Positions 27,759-35,964 of a stretch of 64,000 bases of DNA are shown here, piece after piece. The notes below the pieces were generated by a model. It worked only from the letters and a program-made list of their open reading frames with translations. It searched no databases and was not told where the DNA came from. Numbering within the stretch: the stretch's first letter is position 1; each line of letters opens with the position of its first letter. The position numbers and the translations under genes are program-made. Source of the stretch: Miniphocaeibacter sp012841535 (lineage in GTDB: Bacteria > Bacillota > Clostridia > Tissierellales > Peptoniphilaceae); the NCBI RefSeq assembly GCF_049274025.1, contig NZ_JBASRV010000049.1. One strand, given 5' to 3'.

Positions 27759-28439
27759 CTACTCTATATTTTCTATTGACCCATCTTTTAAGTAAATAGT
27801 TCGATGGCCATATTTAGCTATTTCATCATCATGAGTAACTAAAATCATAGTTTGATTATGTTCTTTTGTTAAATTCATTATTAAATTTAATATCTCCCTA
27901 GAAGTTTTACTATCAAGGTTTCCAGTAGGCTCATCAGCAAATACTATTTTAGGATTGTCTATTAAGGCTCTTGCTATAGACACCCTTTGTTGTTGACCCC
28001 CACTCATTTCATTTGGTTTATGGTTTAACCTTTTCCCTAGACCTACATCATTTAAAATTTTTATAGACCTTTTTATTCTAGTTTCTTTATCGACTCCTTT
28101 AAGCATTAAGCTAAATTCTACATTTTCTAAAGCAGTCATGGAAGAAATTAAATTATAGGACTGAAAAATAAATCCAATATTTTTTTGCCGAAACTTTGTA
28201 ATTTGTTTTTCATTTAAACTAGAAACTTCTATACCTCCAATTTCAACTTTTCCTTTAGTAGGTTTTTCCAATCCTGCCAATAAATTTAATAAAGTCGATT
28301 TTCCAGAACCTGAAGTACCTAAAAGAGAAATTGTTTCGTTTTTATAAATATCTAAATTAACATTCCTTAAAGCATATATTAGTTCCTCTCCCATTTTATA
28401 TACTTTATAGAGATTTCTAACCTTAATAATCTTATCCAC
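27759..28439 (-). CDS. ABC transporter ATPase, MacB/LolD type
   Basis: Nucleotide-binding subunit of 226 residues. Walker A GTSGSGKSTLLN (about 40-51), Q-loop FIFQSYNL, signature MSGGQQQRVSIARAL, Walker B IVFADEPTGNLD and the switch His in LVTHDDEIA are all intact. The motif NLDSKTSREI after Walker B is typical of the MacB/LolD/FtsE-like group. Translation starts at GTG with AGGAGG five bases upstream. It is first in the operon ATPase, CARDB-like protein, permease, behind an unusual promoter with repeated TTGTAAG sites. Confidence 0.95.
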   Translation of the reverse strand: MDKIIKVRNLYKVYKMGEELIYALRNVNLDIYKNETISLLGTSGSGKSTLLNLLAGLEKPTKGKVEIGGIEVSSLNEKQITKFRQKNIGFIFQSYNLISSMTALENVEFSLMLKGVDKETRIKRSIKILNDVGLGKRLNHKPNEMSGGQQQRVSIARALIDNPKIVFADEPTGNLDSKTSREILNLIMNLTKEHNQTMILVTHDDEIAKYGHRTIYLKDGSIENIE

Positions 28440-28464
28440 AACAACCTCCTAACCCATATAATTA

Positions 28465-28517
28465 ATTATAATCTATCTAGAAATTCTATTTCTTACAAAA
28501 TACTTACAATCTTACAA
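28465..28517 (-). promoter_or_regulatory. Activator-type promoter with three TTGTAAG repeats
   Basis: On the minus strand three direct copies of TTGTAAG occur (28511-28517, 28503-28509, 28492-28498; start spacings 8 and 11 bp) ahead of TATAAT at 28465-28470. At 17 bp from the -10 there is no -35 match; an AGAAAT-AGA-ATTTCT dyad (28479-28493) occupies that place. Tandem repeats replacing a -35 fit an OmpR-family activator, as at peptide-responsive ABC operons. The regulator is not identified. Confidence 0.5.
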
Positions 28518-28594
28518 TATAGAATATAGTAGAATATTTTAGTTTTTAAAAATTATCATAAATGTATTAAAAATCATCTTACTTGTATTTTAGG

Positions 28595-28622
28595 TAAAAA
28601 AAAAGAGTTGTTTAACAACTCT
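28595..28622 (-). terminator. Terminator after the hypothetical gene at 28631
   Basis: AGAGTTGTT and AACAACTCT form a perfect 9-bp stem with a minimal drawn loop, followed by eight T on the minus strand. Confidence 0.85.
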
Positions 28623-28630
28623 AATAATGT

Positions 28631-29359
28631 CTAATTATATCTACTTAAAACTTTATCATTAATTCCATACCATAAAGCTTCTTTGCACAAATATTTAATT
28701 GAACGTAAGTAAGACCTTACTATTTTTTCATATAGTAACTCTAATTCTTTTTTAGTTAAAAATCTTTCTTCAACTATGTAGGTGTTAATACCGTCAAATT
28801 TAAATAAAAGTTGTTTGTCTAAATATTTATTTAAAGAATAAACATTATCTTTTATAACACTATCACAATATTTAGTAATAAGTCCTTTTAAATTTTTTTC
28901 AAATGTAACAAAATCCTTTATGTTATAAGCTAAGTGTTTTTTTATATCCTTTATTTCTTTATTCTTGTAATTATGAAATAATCTTCTTCTATTTTTTAAA
29001 CTTTCAGCTGGTATTTTAGATAATACAAAATTCTCAAAAGTATTTACTGCATTTAAATCATCGTAACCTATTCTATATGCTTCTAAATATACTGCAAACT
29101 CCAATCTTGAAAGATCTTCGTTTAATATTTTCATAGAGGCAGCTGTTATCTCTTCAACATCTTCTCTATCCTTAAAAAAGTTACTAATAGTTCTTAATAT
29201 TTTTTTTGTACAGCTATATTTAGGTTTTAAAGTGTTACATTTATAGTCCTTTTCAATAATAGCTAGTAATAAATACAGAGAGTCTATATCATCTTGATAT
29301 AAGAAATTAGCTCTAAGTTCTTGTTTCAAAAAATTATCTCTTTTTTTTTCAAGATGCAT
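28631..29359 (-). CDS. Hypothetical protein, 242 residues
   Basis: I do not recognise a family. The protein is predicted mostly alpha-helical and basic, rich in Lys, Leu and Tyr, with no signal peptide and no membrane helix. Three scattered Cys and no clear metal or catalytic motif are seen; the C-terminal half holds a run of amphipathic helices (EERFLTKKELELLYEKIV). A good ribosome binding site (GGGAGG, four bases from ATG) and its own terminator support a real gene. It follows the zinc phospholipase C-like gene by 20 bases and is likely co-transcribed with it, so a shared function is the best lead. Confidence 0.65.
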   Translation of the reverse strand: MHLEKKRDNFLKQELRANFLYQDDIDSLYLLLAIIEKDYKCNTLKPKYSCTKKILRTISNFFKDREDVEEITAASMKILNEDLSRLEFAVYLEAYRIGYDDLNAVNTFENFVLSKIPAESLKNRRRLFHNYKNKEIKDIKKHLAYNIKDFVTFEKNLKGLITKYCDSVIKDNVYSLNKYLDKQLLFKFDGINTYIVEERFLTKKELELLYEKIVRSYLRSIKYLCKEALWYGINDKVLSRYN

Positions 29360-29379
29360 ACTTCCTCCCTAAAATTTAT

Positions 29380-30012
29380 TTAAAATACAAAAGAATAGTC
29401 CATCGAAATTTCGTGATTCAATTCATTTACAACATCAAATATAAAATAAGAAATATTAGTGCTTAAGTTTAAAGCAAAATTTAAATCCCTTTCATATGAT
29501 TGTTCTAAAGAATATTCATCTATTACCTTATTAATGTATTCTTTTACTAACTTTTTCAAATGAATTGTTTCGCACTCATATAAAGATATTTTTTCAGTAG
29601 AGATAATATCCTTTTCAAATATGTGATCTTTAACAACTTCATTTAACTCTTTTTCATAATTTACATGCTTTTTAAAAGCCTCATTAAATGTCCAGTTTTC
29701 CTTATGTGGTAAACAAACATAATCTGACAAAAAGTGGCTTATAACTCCAATTTTTATACTTATGATTTTCTTTTTAAAATTATCCAAACTCTTTAAATTA
29801 AAAAATCTACATATATATATTAAATTAACTATTTCGTTAACTAAAAACTCTTCACTGTCCTCTTTGTAATGACGATAAATCTTATATTTAGGTAATATAT
29901 CTGGTGATATTGCTCCCCAAATCATCTTTTTCTCATTTAAGTTAATATTATAATTTTCATTTATGTCCTTACAAAGATTTTTTGCAATTATCGCGTGTGC
30001 TTCTGGAAAAAT
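29380..30012 (-). CDS. Zinc-dependent phospholipase C-like protein, non-canonical start (ATT)
   Basis: Resembles the bacterial zinc-dependent phospholipase C fold used in many uncharacterised Firmicute proteins: GAISPD near the start, GVISHFLSDYVCLPH with the His and Asp ligands in the middle. The only in-frame ATG is at 29925, but protein-like sequence with a conserved His (FPEAHAIIAKNL) continues upstream for about 29 codons to a stop at about 30034-30036, without any ATG, GTG or TTG. GAGAGGG stands nine bases before an ATT at 30012 (and six before an ATA at 30015). I therefore place the start at ATT, giving 210 residues. A frameshift in the short T-run at 30007-30011 or use of the ATG (181 residues) are the alternatives. 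No signal peptide is visible, so it is probably cytoplasmic. Confidence 0.65.
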   Translation of the reverse strand: MFPEAHAIIAKNLCKDINENYNINLNEKKMIWGAISPDILPKYKIYRHYKEDSEEFLVNEIVNLIYICRFFNLKSLDNFKKKIISIKIGVISHFLSDYVCLPHKENWTFNEAFKKHVNYEKELNEVVKDHIFEKDIISTEKISLYECETIHLKKLVKEYINKVIDEYSLEQSYERDLNFALNLSTNISYFIFDVVNELNHEISMDYSFVF

Positions 30013-30066
30013 TATAGAACACCCTCTCTTATTGATTTAGCAAAATTTCCTCAAACCACTATTAAA

Positions 30067-30095
30067 ATCTTATCAAAATAGCATGCAAAAGTCAA
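30067..30095 (-). promoter_or_regulatory. Promoter of the phospholipase C-like operon
   Basis: TTGACT (30090-30095), 17-bp spacer, TAAGAT (30067-30072) on the minus strand, overlapping the end of the macro-domain gene. Confidence 0.7.
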
Positions 30096-30541
30096 TTTAA
30101 TTCCTTACTCATATATATGGTATAATCATCATATTTTAAATCGGCAGAACGAACTACATTATTCAAAAGCTTTAAATAATCGTCTCCGTACATGGTCTGC
30201 ATATACAATACATCAATAGCAAAAGATGATATTTTATATTCTTCAGCTAATTTAAATAATTTATTAAAAATTCTTTTAAACAATTCTATTTCTATTTCAT
30301 TTTCAATTTTTTCTGGTAAAACCGATAGGAAAACATAATTCTGTTTTAAATTATATCCTGGTATAATTTTTACCTCACCTGTTGGACATCCATTTAACTT
30401 TTGAATGGTTTCCAAAACTCTTTCACCAGCATTTTCAATTAATTCATTACTCTTTTCACCAATTAGAGTATTGTCTGTAAAATACACTATACTTTCTGCA
30501 TTAACGTCAAAAATGTTTTCATTTGTAAATCTAATATCCAT
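30092..30541 (-). CDS. Degenerate macro-domain protein
   Basis: A 149-residue single-domain protein. The layout follows ADP-ribose-binding macro domains: NAESIVYFTDNTL at the place of the usual DAIVNAANS, then ELIENAGERVLETIQKLNGCPTGEVKIIPGYNL, then YVFLSVLP. The Asn pair of the first motif and the Gly-Val loop that bind and hydrolyse ADP-ribose are not conserved, so it may bind a different ligand or act as a non-catalytic sensor. It has its own ribosome binding site and promoter and is divergent from sfsA. Macro-domain assignment is by pattern only. Confidence 0.65.
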   Translation of the reverse strand: MDIRFTNENIFDVNAESIVYFTDNTLIGEKSNELIENAGERVLETIQKLNGCPTGEVKIIPGYNLKQNYVFLSVLPEKIENEIEIELFKRIFNKLFKLAEEYKISSFAIDVLYMQTMYGDDYLKLLNNVVRSADLKYDDYTIYMSKELN

Positions 30542-30568
30542 AATAAATACCTTCCTTATGAGTGTTTT

Positions 30569-30597
30569 AGTATATAATATAATTTGAATAAAATCAA
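30569..30597 (-). promoter_or_regulatory. Promoter of the macro-domain gene
   Basis: TTGATT (30592-30597), 17-bp spacer, TATACT (30569-30574) on the minus strand. It lies in the 68-bp divergent gap shared with sfsA. Confidence 0.65.
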
Positions 30598-30609
30598 TAA
30601 GGAGTAATA

Positions 30610-31299
30610 ATGTATAACGAAATTATAGAAGGAATATTCATAAAAAGAATTAATAGATTTATTGCAGAAGTATTAATTAATAATAAAATAGAAGAAGTAC
30701 ATGTGAAAAATACCGGAAGATGTAAAGAATTATTTATTGAAGGTAGAAAATGCTACTTGGAAAAATCAAATAACTTAAATAGAAAGACAAAATATTCTTT
30801 AATATCCATATATAAAGACGACTTGCTTATAAATATAGATTCCCAAATCCCTAATAGGGTTATTTATGACAGTATAGTTAGTAGAAAAATCCTATCTGAA
30901 TTAAATCCTATAAATGTGACTAGGGAAAAACAATATAAAAACAGCAGATTCGATATTAAATTCTATAGTGAAAAACTAGAAAAAGACTTTTTTTTAGAAG
31001 TAAAAGGTGTAACTTTAGAAGAAAATGGCATTGCAATGTTTCCTGATGCACCTACTGAAAGGGGTAGTAAGCATATTTTAGAATTAATAGATGCAAGTAA
31101 AAATGGATATGGAGCAATTATTGTTTTTTTAATCCAATTTAGTAATGCAAAACTTTTCACACCAAATACTATAACAGATCCTAACTTTAGTAATAATTTA
31201 GAATTAGCTTCTAATAGTAGTGTTGAAATTTTATCCTATGATTCAATAATAACAAAAAATAGTATAAAAATAGATAAGAGTGTAAAGGTAGAAATATAA
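30610..31299 (+). CDS. sfsA: SfsA family protein (sugar fermentation stimulation protein)
   Basis: A 229-residue protein of the SfsA family. Hallmarks are the N-terminal segment ending in VKNTGRCKEL, SRFDIKFYSE and FFLEVKGVTLEENGIAMFPDAPTERGSKHILEL, which also resembles a PD-(D/E)XK nuclease core (Asp plus EVKG). In E. coli it was linked to maltose gene expression and DNA binding, but the biochemical role is unsettled. AAGGAG stands six bases before the ATG. Its stop shares a base with the tmcAL start, so the two are coupled. Confidence 0.92.
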   Translation: MYNEIIEGIFIKRINRFIAEVLINNKIEEVHVKNTGRCKELFIEGRKCYLEKSNNLNRKTKYSLISIYKDDLLINIDSQIPNRVIYDSIVSRKILSELNPINVTREKQYKNSRFDIKFYSEKLEKDFFLEVKGVTLEENGIAMFPDAPTERGSKHILELIDASKNGYGAIIVFLIQFSNAKLFTPNTITDPNFSNNLELASNSSVEILSYDSIITKNSIKIDKSVKVEI

Positions 31300-32507
31300 T
31301 GAAAACAATAGCAATTATTTCTGAATATAATCCTCTTCATACTGGACACCTATATCAAATAAAAAAAATTAAGGAAAAATTCCCCCAGTCAAAAATAGTA
31401 GCTATAATGTCTGGCAATTTTGTACAAAGAGGTGAACCAGCTATTTTCGATAAATTCTTAAGGGCAAAATACGCTATTGAAAATGGCATTGATCTTATAA
31501 TACAACTACCAACTATCTATTCCCTTCAATCTGCTGAAAATTTCGCCTTTGGAGGCATGAAGATTATAGAAGCAATGAATTGTATTGACTATATTTCCTT
31601 TGGTATAGAAAACGAAAATTTAAAGGATTTATATGAAATTGCAAAATGTCAACTAGATAATACAACAAAATTATCTCAATTAATAAAGGAAATAATGACT
31701 ACGGGAAAAAGCTATGCTGCTGCCTATAAGGAAGCAACTATATCCTTACTCGGTTATATTCCGAAGGATGATACTTTTCTGTCTAATAATATATTAGCTT
31801 TAGAATATATAAAGTCCATTATTAAATTAGACTTAAATATTGGAATTATTCCAGTTCGTAGACAGGGTAGTAACTACTTAGAAGAAAATTTACTAGACTT
31901 ACAATTTAATTCTGCTACATCTATTAGAAAAAATATCTTAAGTGGTAATATTGATTCTATTTTAGACTATGTACCCTATTTATCTAGTAATGAGCTAGAT
32001 AAATTTTCTAACTTAGCAAACTTAGAAGATTATTATTTATTATTAAAATATTGTATATTGATTTTGAAAAAAGACTTTTCTAATATTAGCGGTTATGAAG
32101 AAGGTTTAGACAAATTATTTTTTAAAAATATTTTAAAGGCTAAAAATATTCAAGAGTTTATAGAGCTATCTATAAGTAAAAGATATAAAAAAGGTAGAAT
32201 TCAAAGATTTATTTTAAACTACCTTTTAAGTATAGATAAAAATCTTATAGACAATAGTATTAATGAACCAGTAAAATATATAAAAGTACTTGGATTAAAC
32301 AACAAAGGAAAATTAATTCTAAAAGAGATTAAAGAATCATCGACTTTAAATATAGTCACAAAAAACAAAGACTTTAAACTAGAGGATAAATTAAATAGGT
32401 CTCTATTTAATCTAGAAGAAACCGCAACGGATTTATATAATATAAATAAAGAATTTTACACAAGAGAATTAAAAAATAAACTATATATAAAAGAGGATTA
32501 TAAATAA
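31299..32507 (+). CDS. tmcAL: tRNA(Met) cytidine acetate ligase
   Basis: Homologue of Bacillus TmcAL (YlbM), which makes N4-acetylcytidine at the elongator tRNA-Met wobble base from acetate and ATP. It has 402 residues. The nucleotidyltransferase-like motif is ISEYNPLHTGHLYQI, followed by VAIMSGNFVQRGEPAIFDK and the QSAENFAFGG region, all typical. Its 3' end overlaps the convergent map gene by ten bases within a shared terminator hairpin. Confidence 0.93.
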   Translation: MKTIAIISEYNPLHTGHLYQIKKIKEKFPQSKIVAIMSGNFVQRGEPAIFDKFLRAKYAIENGIDLIIQLPTIYSLQSAENFAFGGMKIIEAMNCIDYISFGIENENLKDLYEIAKCQLDNTTKLSQLIKEIMTTGKSYAAAYKEATISLLGYIPKDDTFLSNNILALEYIKSIIKLDLNIGIIPVRRQGSNYLEENLLDLQFNSATSIRKNILSGNIDSILDYVPYLSSNELDKFSNLANLEDYYLLLKYCILILKKDFSNISGYEEGLDKLFFKNILKAKNIQEFIELSISKRYKKGRIQRFILNYLLSIDKNLIDNSINEPVKYIKVLGLNNKGKLILKEIKESSTLNIVTKNKDFKLEDKLNRSLFNLEETATDLYNINKEFYTRELKNKLYIKEDYK

Positions 32508-32516
32508 TCCTCTTCA
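32490..32516. terminator. Bidirectional terminator overlapping two convergent stop codons
   Basis: AAGAGGATTA and TAATCCTCTT form a perfect 10-bp stem with a four-base loop. T-rich sequence follows on both strands. The stop codons of tmcAL (plus) and map (minus) both lie within the stem-loop. Confidence 0.8.
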
Positions 32517-33265
32517 TCTTTTTGTTTTGTAAGTATAATTGGACCATCTGTAGTAATTGCTAATGTGTGCTCATATTGACAGGATAATCCCCCATCAATA
32601 GTTCTAGCAGTCCAATTGTTGTTATCTATTACACTTTTCCATTTTCCCGTATTTATCATTGGTTCAATAGTAATAACCATTCCCTCTTCCAGTCTTATAC
32701 CTCTACCTGGTTTACCATAATGTGGTACCATTGGATCTTCATGCATTTCTTTTCCTATTCCATGACCTGTAAACTCTCTTACTACAGAATATCCTTTACT
32801 TTCAGCATGCTCTTGTATTGCATGACCTATATCCCCTAGTCTATTACCTATAATAGCTTTCTCTATGCCAATATAAAGGCATTCTTTTGTTGTTTTCATT
32901 AAGTCAATTACTTTATCACTTGCTTCACCAACATAGTAGCTCCAAGCTGAATCTCCCATAAATCCATCAAACTCTACAACAGTATCAACAGTAATTAAAT
33001 CTCCTGATTTTAGTATATACTCTGTTGGAAAACCATGGCAAATTTCATCATTTACCGAAGTACAAGTAGCATATGGAAAACCATGGTAACCTATTTGAAC
33101 AGGCTTTCCACCTAATTTTCTTATATGTTTTTCACAAAAATCATTTACATCAAGTGTAGAAATTCCTGGTCTAATATAATCCCTTAAAGCTTCATGCATA
33201 GTAGCTACAATATTACCAGCTTTTTTCATTTTTTCAATATCATTTTTACTCTTTATATATATCAT
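32498..33265 (-). CDS. map: Methionine aminopeptidase, type I
   Basis: Dinuclear-metal enzyme that removes initiator methionine. It has 255 residues with the conserved His in GYHGFP, CTSVNDEICHG, the metal Asp of TVDTVVEFDGFMGDSAW, GHGIGKEMHEDP and the Glu of TIEPMI. The compact form has no N-terminal SH3-type zinc extension. AGGAG precedes the ATG. It starts about 25 bases after the terminator of the CorC-like gene and has no evident promoter of its own. Confidence 0.95.
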   Translation of the reverse strand: MIYIKSKNDIEKMKKAGNIVATMHEALRDYIRPGISTLDVNDFCEKHIRKLGGKPVQIGYHGFPYATCTSVNDEICHGFPTEYILKSGDLITVDTVVEFDGFMGDSAWSYYVGEASDKVIDLMKTTKECLYIGIEKAIIGNRLGDIGHAIQEHAESKGYSVVREFTGHGIGKEMHEDPMVPHYGKPGRGIRLEEGMVITIEPMINTGKWKSVIDNNNWTARTIDGGLSCQYEHTLAITTDGPIILTKQKDEEDYL

Positions 33266-33287
33266 TACTTCTCCTAATAAATTCCTG

Positions 33288-33316
33288 TAAAAAAGCTCCT
33301 AGTAAAACTAAGAGCT
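33288..33316 (-). terminator. Terminator at the end of the CorC-like gene
   Basis: AGCTCTTAGT and ACTAGGAGCT form a 10-bp stem (one G-U) with a three-base loop, followed by five to six T on the minus strand. The TAG stop (33308-33310) lies in the left arm. Confidence 0.85.
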
Positions 33317-34672
33317 CTTTTTGTCTTCTTCCTCATCTTCTGTTTTATCTTCACCATAATCTTCTGGAATAACAATACCTACATATTGAATTCTCTTATC
33401 TTTAACTTCTTCAATTTTAAAGTTAACTTCATCAATTGTTAGATTGTAAGTTTCTCCATCATTTGGAATAAAGCCCATATTAAATATTAACAGTCCACCT
33501 AAAGTGTCATAATCTTCAGTATCTTCATCAAATTTAGAGCCTATTTTTGAATTTAATTCCTTAATGGATATAGAGCCTTTAGCATGGAAGGTAAGTGGAT
33601 TAATAACCTTAAAATCAGGTTCATCATGATCATACTCATCATCAATATCCCCTACTATTTCCTCAATAAGGTCTTCCATAGTTACTATACCAGAAAATCC
33701 ACCATATTCATCTATTAAAATAGCCATATGCATTTTGCCTTCCTGTAATTCTAAAAACAAATCGTTAATGTTTTTTCTTTCAGGAACAAAATAAGGTGGT
33801 CTAATTATTTTCCTAATATCTATATTTTCAAAGCCGTGTTCAAAAGCTTCTTTTAAAAAGTCTTTAATATATAAGATACCAATTATATTATCGATATCAT
33901 CTTCATAAATTGGAATTCTACTATATTTTAATTCCATCATCTTACTAGCATAATCATCTATTTCACTATCAACATTTATCATAAATACTTCAGTACGAGC
34001 TGTCATAATATCTTCTGCTAGCTTATCATCAAAACCTATGACACTATCAATCATTTCACGTTCTACAGGATTAATAACTCCTTGTTCCTGACCTACTTCG
34101 ACTAAAGATTTAATTTCTTCAAGGGTTACTTTTTCTTCAACCCCTTCAGCTTTTTGTCCTAATAATCTTAAAACTCCATTTGTTGTTAGTGATAATAACC
34201 AAACAAAAGGTTTCATAAACTTAGCTACTAAATTAACTACAGGTATTGCAAATAACGAAAATTTTAACGAGTTTTGTAAAGCTACTCTTTTTGGTACTAA
34301 TTCCCCAAAAACCAAGTTAAAGAAAGCTAATATTATAGTTACTAAGGCAAATGAAATATTTTCACCATAAGGCACACCAATATTCGTTAAAAATCTTCCC
34401 AAATCTCCTGATAATCCCGTAGCTCCAAATCCTGCTGAAAAGAATCCCGCTAAAGTTATTCCTACCTGTATAGTAGATAAAAATCTAGAAGGTTCTTTTA
34501 AAAGATTCAATAAAATTCTTGCTTTTTTATTTCCATCTTCTGCTAAATTTGATATTTTCTTTCTATCCACTGACACCATTGCCATTTCTGACGCTGCAAA
34601 AAATGCATTAAGTGTAGTTAATAAAACTAAAATTAGTAATTGTATCGAGACCTCGGGTCCAGTATCTTCCAT
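33308..34672 (-). CDS. CNNM/CBS-domain transporter, HlyC/CorC family
   Basis: Integral membrane protein of 454 residues. An N-terminal DUF21/CNNM membrane domain (about 1-190; motifs FFAASEMAMVSVDR and VFGELVPKRVAL) is followed by two CBS domains (about 200-330; EDIMTARTEVFMI, YSRIPIYEDDIDNIIG) and a C-terminal CorC_HlyC domain with DEYGGFSGIVTMEDLIEEIVGDIDDEYD. Family members are linked to magnesium or cobalt efflux; the haemolysin name is historical. The start is the ATG at 34672, preceded by AGGAGG; a longer frame includes that site. It lies downstream of the two-component genes. Confidence 0.9.
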   Translation of the reverse strand: MEDTGPEVSIQLLILVLLTTLNAFFAASEMAMVSVDRKKISNLAEDGNKKARILLNLLKEPSRFLSTIQVGITLAGFFSAGFGATGLSGDLGRFLTNIGVPYGENISFALVTIILAFFNLVFGELVPKRVALQNSLKFSLFAIPVVNLVAKFMKPFVWLLSLTTNGVLRLLGQKAEGVEEKVTLEEIKSLVEVGQEQGVINPVEREMIDSVIGFDDKLAEDIMTARTEVFMINVDSEIDDYASKMMELKYSRIPIYEDDIDNIIGILYIKDFLKEAFEHGFENIDIRKIIRPPYFVPERKNINDLFLELQEGKMHMAILIDEYGGFSGIVTMEDLIEEIVGDIDDEYDHDEPDFKVINPLTFHAKGSISIKELNSKIGSKFDEDTEDYDTLGGLLIFNMGFIPNDGETYNLTIDEVNFKIEEVKDKRIQYVGIVIPEDYGEDKTEDEEEDKKSS

Positions 34673-34749
34673 ATATAATTTTCCTCCTAATAATTCTAAT
34701 AAATTGTATATACTTAAATATAACACAAATTATAAGGAAAAAAAAGAGT

Positions 34750-35964
34750 TTAGACATTTAATTCCACAATAAAAGTATTTCCTATATCCTTGTAAGGCTC
34801 CCATCTTATTTTCCCTTTATGGTTATCTACTATATTTTTAGCTATAGCTAGTCCTAAACCATATCCACCTTCTGAATTTCTCATTCTTGATTCTGATTCT
34901 CTAATGAAACGTTCAAAAATTTTATCTGCATTTTTCTTATCAATTATATTGCCAATTGAAGTAATTTTAAAAATTATTTTCTTTTCACTTTTACTTAGCT
35001 CAATTTCTATTTCATTTCCCGTATCAGAATATTTACAAGCATTGTCTACTAAAATGATTAAAAGTCTTTTTAACTGTTGTCTATCTCCACAATATATAAT
35101 ATCTTCTTGAAAGTTATCATATTCAATTGTAAGACCTTTTTCGAAGGCAATAGATTCAAAGGTTAATATAACCTCCTCTACAAGTTCAGAAAAATTTACA
35201 TCTGAATAATGCAAATTGTTTTGCTCAACATCACCTTTTGCTAAATACAACATTTCTTCTACTAAATCCTTCATTCTTATTGCTTCGTCATTTGTATTAT
35301 TAACCCATTTGTTTTGCTCTTCCGTTAAATTATTATACCTTTTTAGGATTTTCAAATTAGCAAGTATAACAGTTAAAGGGGTTTTTAATTCATGAGAAGC
35401 ATCTGCAATAAATTGTTTTTGCATATACCAAGCTTTTTCAACAGGCTCTAAGGCCCAAGAAGCTAAATATTTTGCTATAAAGAATATAAAAACAAAGGCT
35501 GTAATAAATGCTGTTACTAGCATTTTAGCTATTAAGGCCAAGGTGTTAAGGTCCTCATTTACAACAGTATAGGAAACATAGTTATCTATTTTAAAAAACC
35601 TAATTTGATTAATTCCCATTTTTATTGAGCCAGTTTCCGAATTTTGTTTCTCTATTTTTTCCAAAATAGAAATAGTAACTTTTTCATCTGGCAGTAAGTT
35701 AGCATCTGTATTTATAGGTTTATAATAGTTTCCTTCCTTTAAATATACAAAAACAAAATTGTTTCTTTCTATTCTCTCTTCAAAGGAATAATCTACTCCC
35801 ATGGCACTATCTAAAGTAGTACTTTTTAGCCTATTATCAATATCTTGATTTAAAAATCTATAAATAAAAACATAAAAACCTACTAATATAGCTAATAAGA
35901 CAAAAGAAACAAGTGACATGGTTATAATTATGAACTTCCTTTTTAACTTAACCAGCATATTCAA
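34750..35964 (-). CDS. Sensor histidine kinase
   Basis: Membrane kinase of about 404 residues. It has two membrane helices (about 12-35 and 143-165) flanking a small extracytoplasmic domain of about 105 residues, then a HisKA domain with His191 in ADASHELKTPLTVI, and an HATPase domain with N-box VDNACKYS and glycine motifs GYGLGLAIAKNIV. The N-terminus overlaps the response-regulator gene. TTG at 35964 or ATG at 35958 could both be the start; neither has a strong ribosome binding site, which fits translational coupling. The signal is unknown. Short sensors like this often respond to membrane or envelope cues. Confidence 0.92.
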   Translation of the reverse strand: MNMLVKLKRKFIIITMSLVSFVLLAILVGFYVFIYRFLNQDIDNRLKSTTLDSAMGVDYSFEERIERNNFVFVYLKEGNYYKPINTDANLLPDEKVTISILEKIEKQNSETGSIKMGINQIRFFKIDNYVSYTVVNEDLNTLALIAKMLVTAFITAFVFIFFIAKYLASWALEPVEKAWYMQKQFIADASHELKTPLTVILANLKILKRYNNLTEEQNKWVNNTNDEAIRMKDLVEEMLYLAKGDVEQNNLHYSDVNFSELVEEVILTFESIAFEKGLTIEYDNFQEDIIYCGDRQQLKRLLIILVDNACKYSDTGNEIEIELSKSEKKIIFKITSIGNIIDKKNADKIFERFIRESESRMRNSEGGYGLGLAIAKNIVDNHKGKIRWEPYKDIGNTFIVELNV

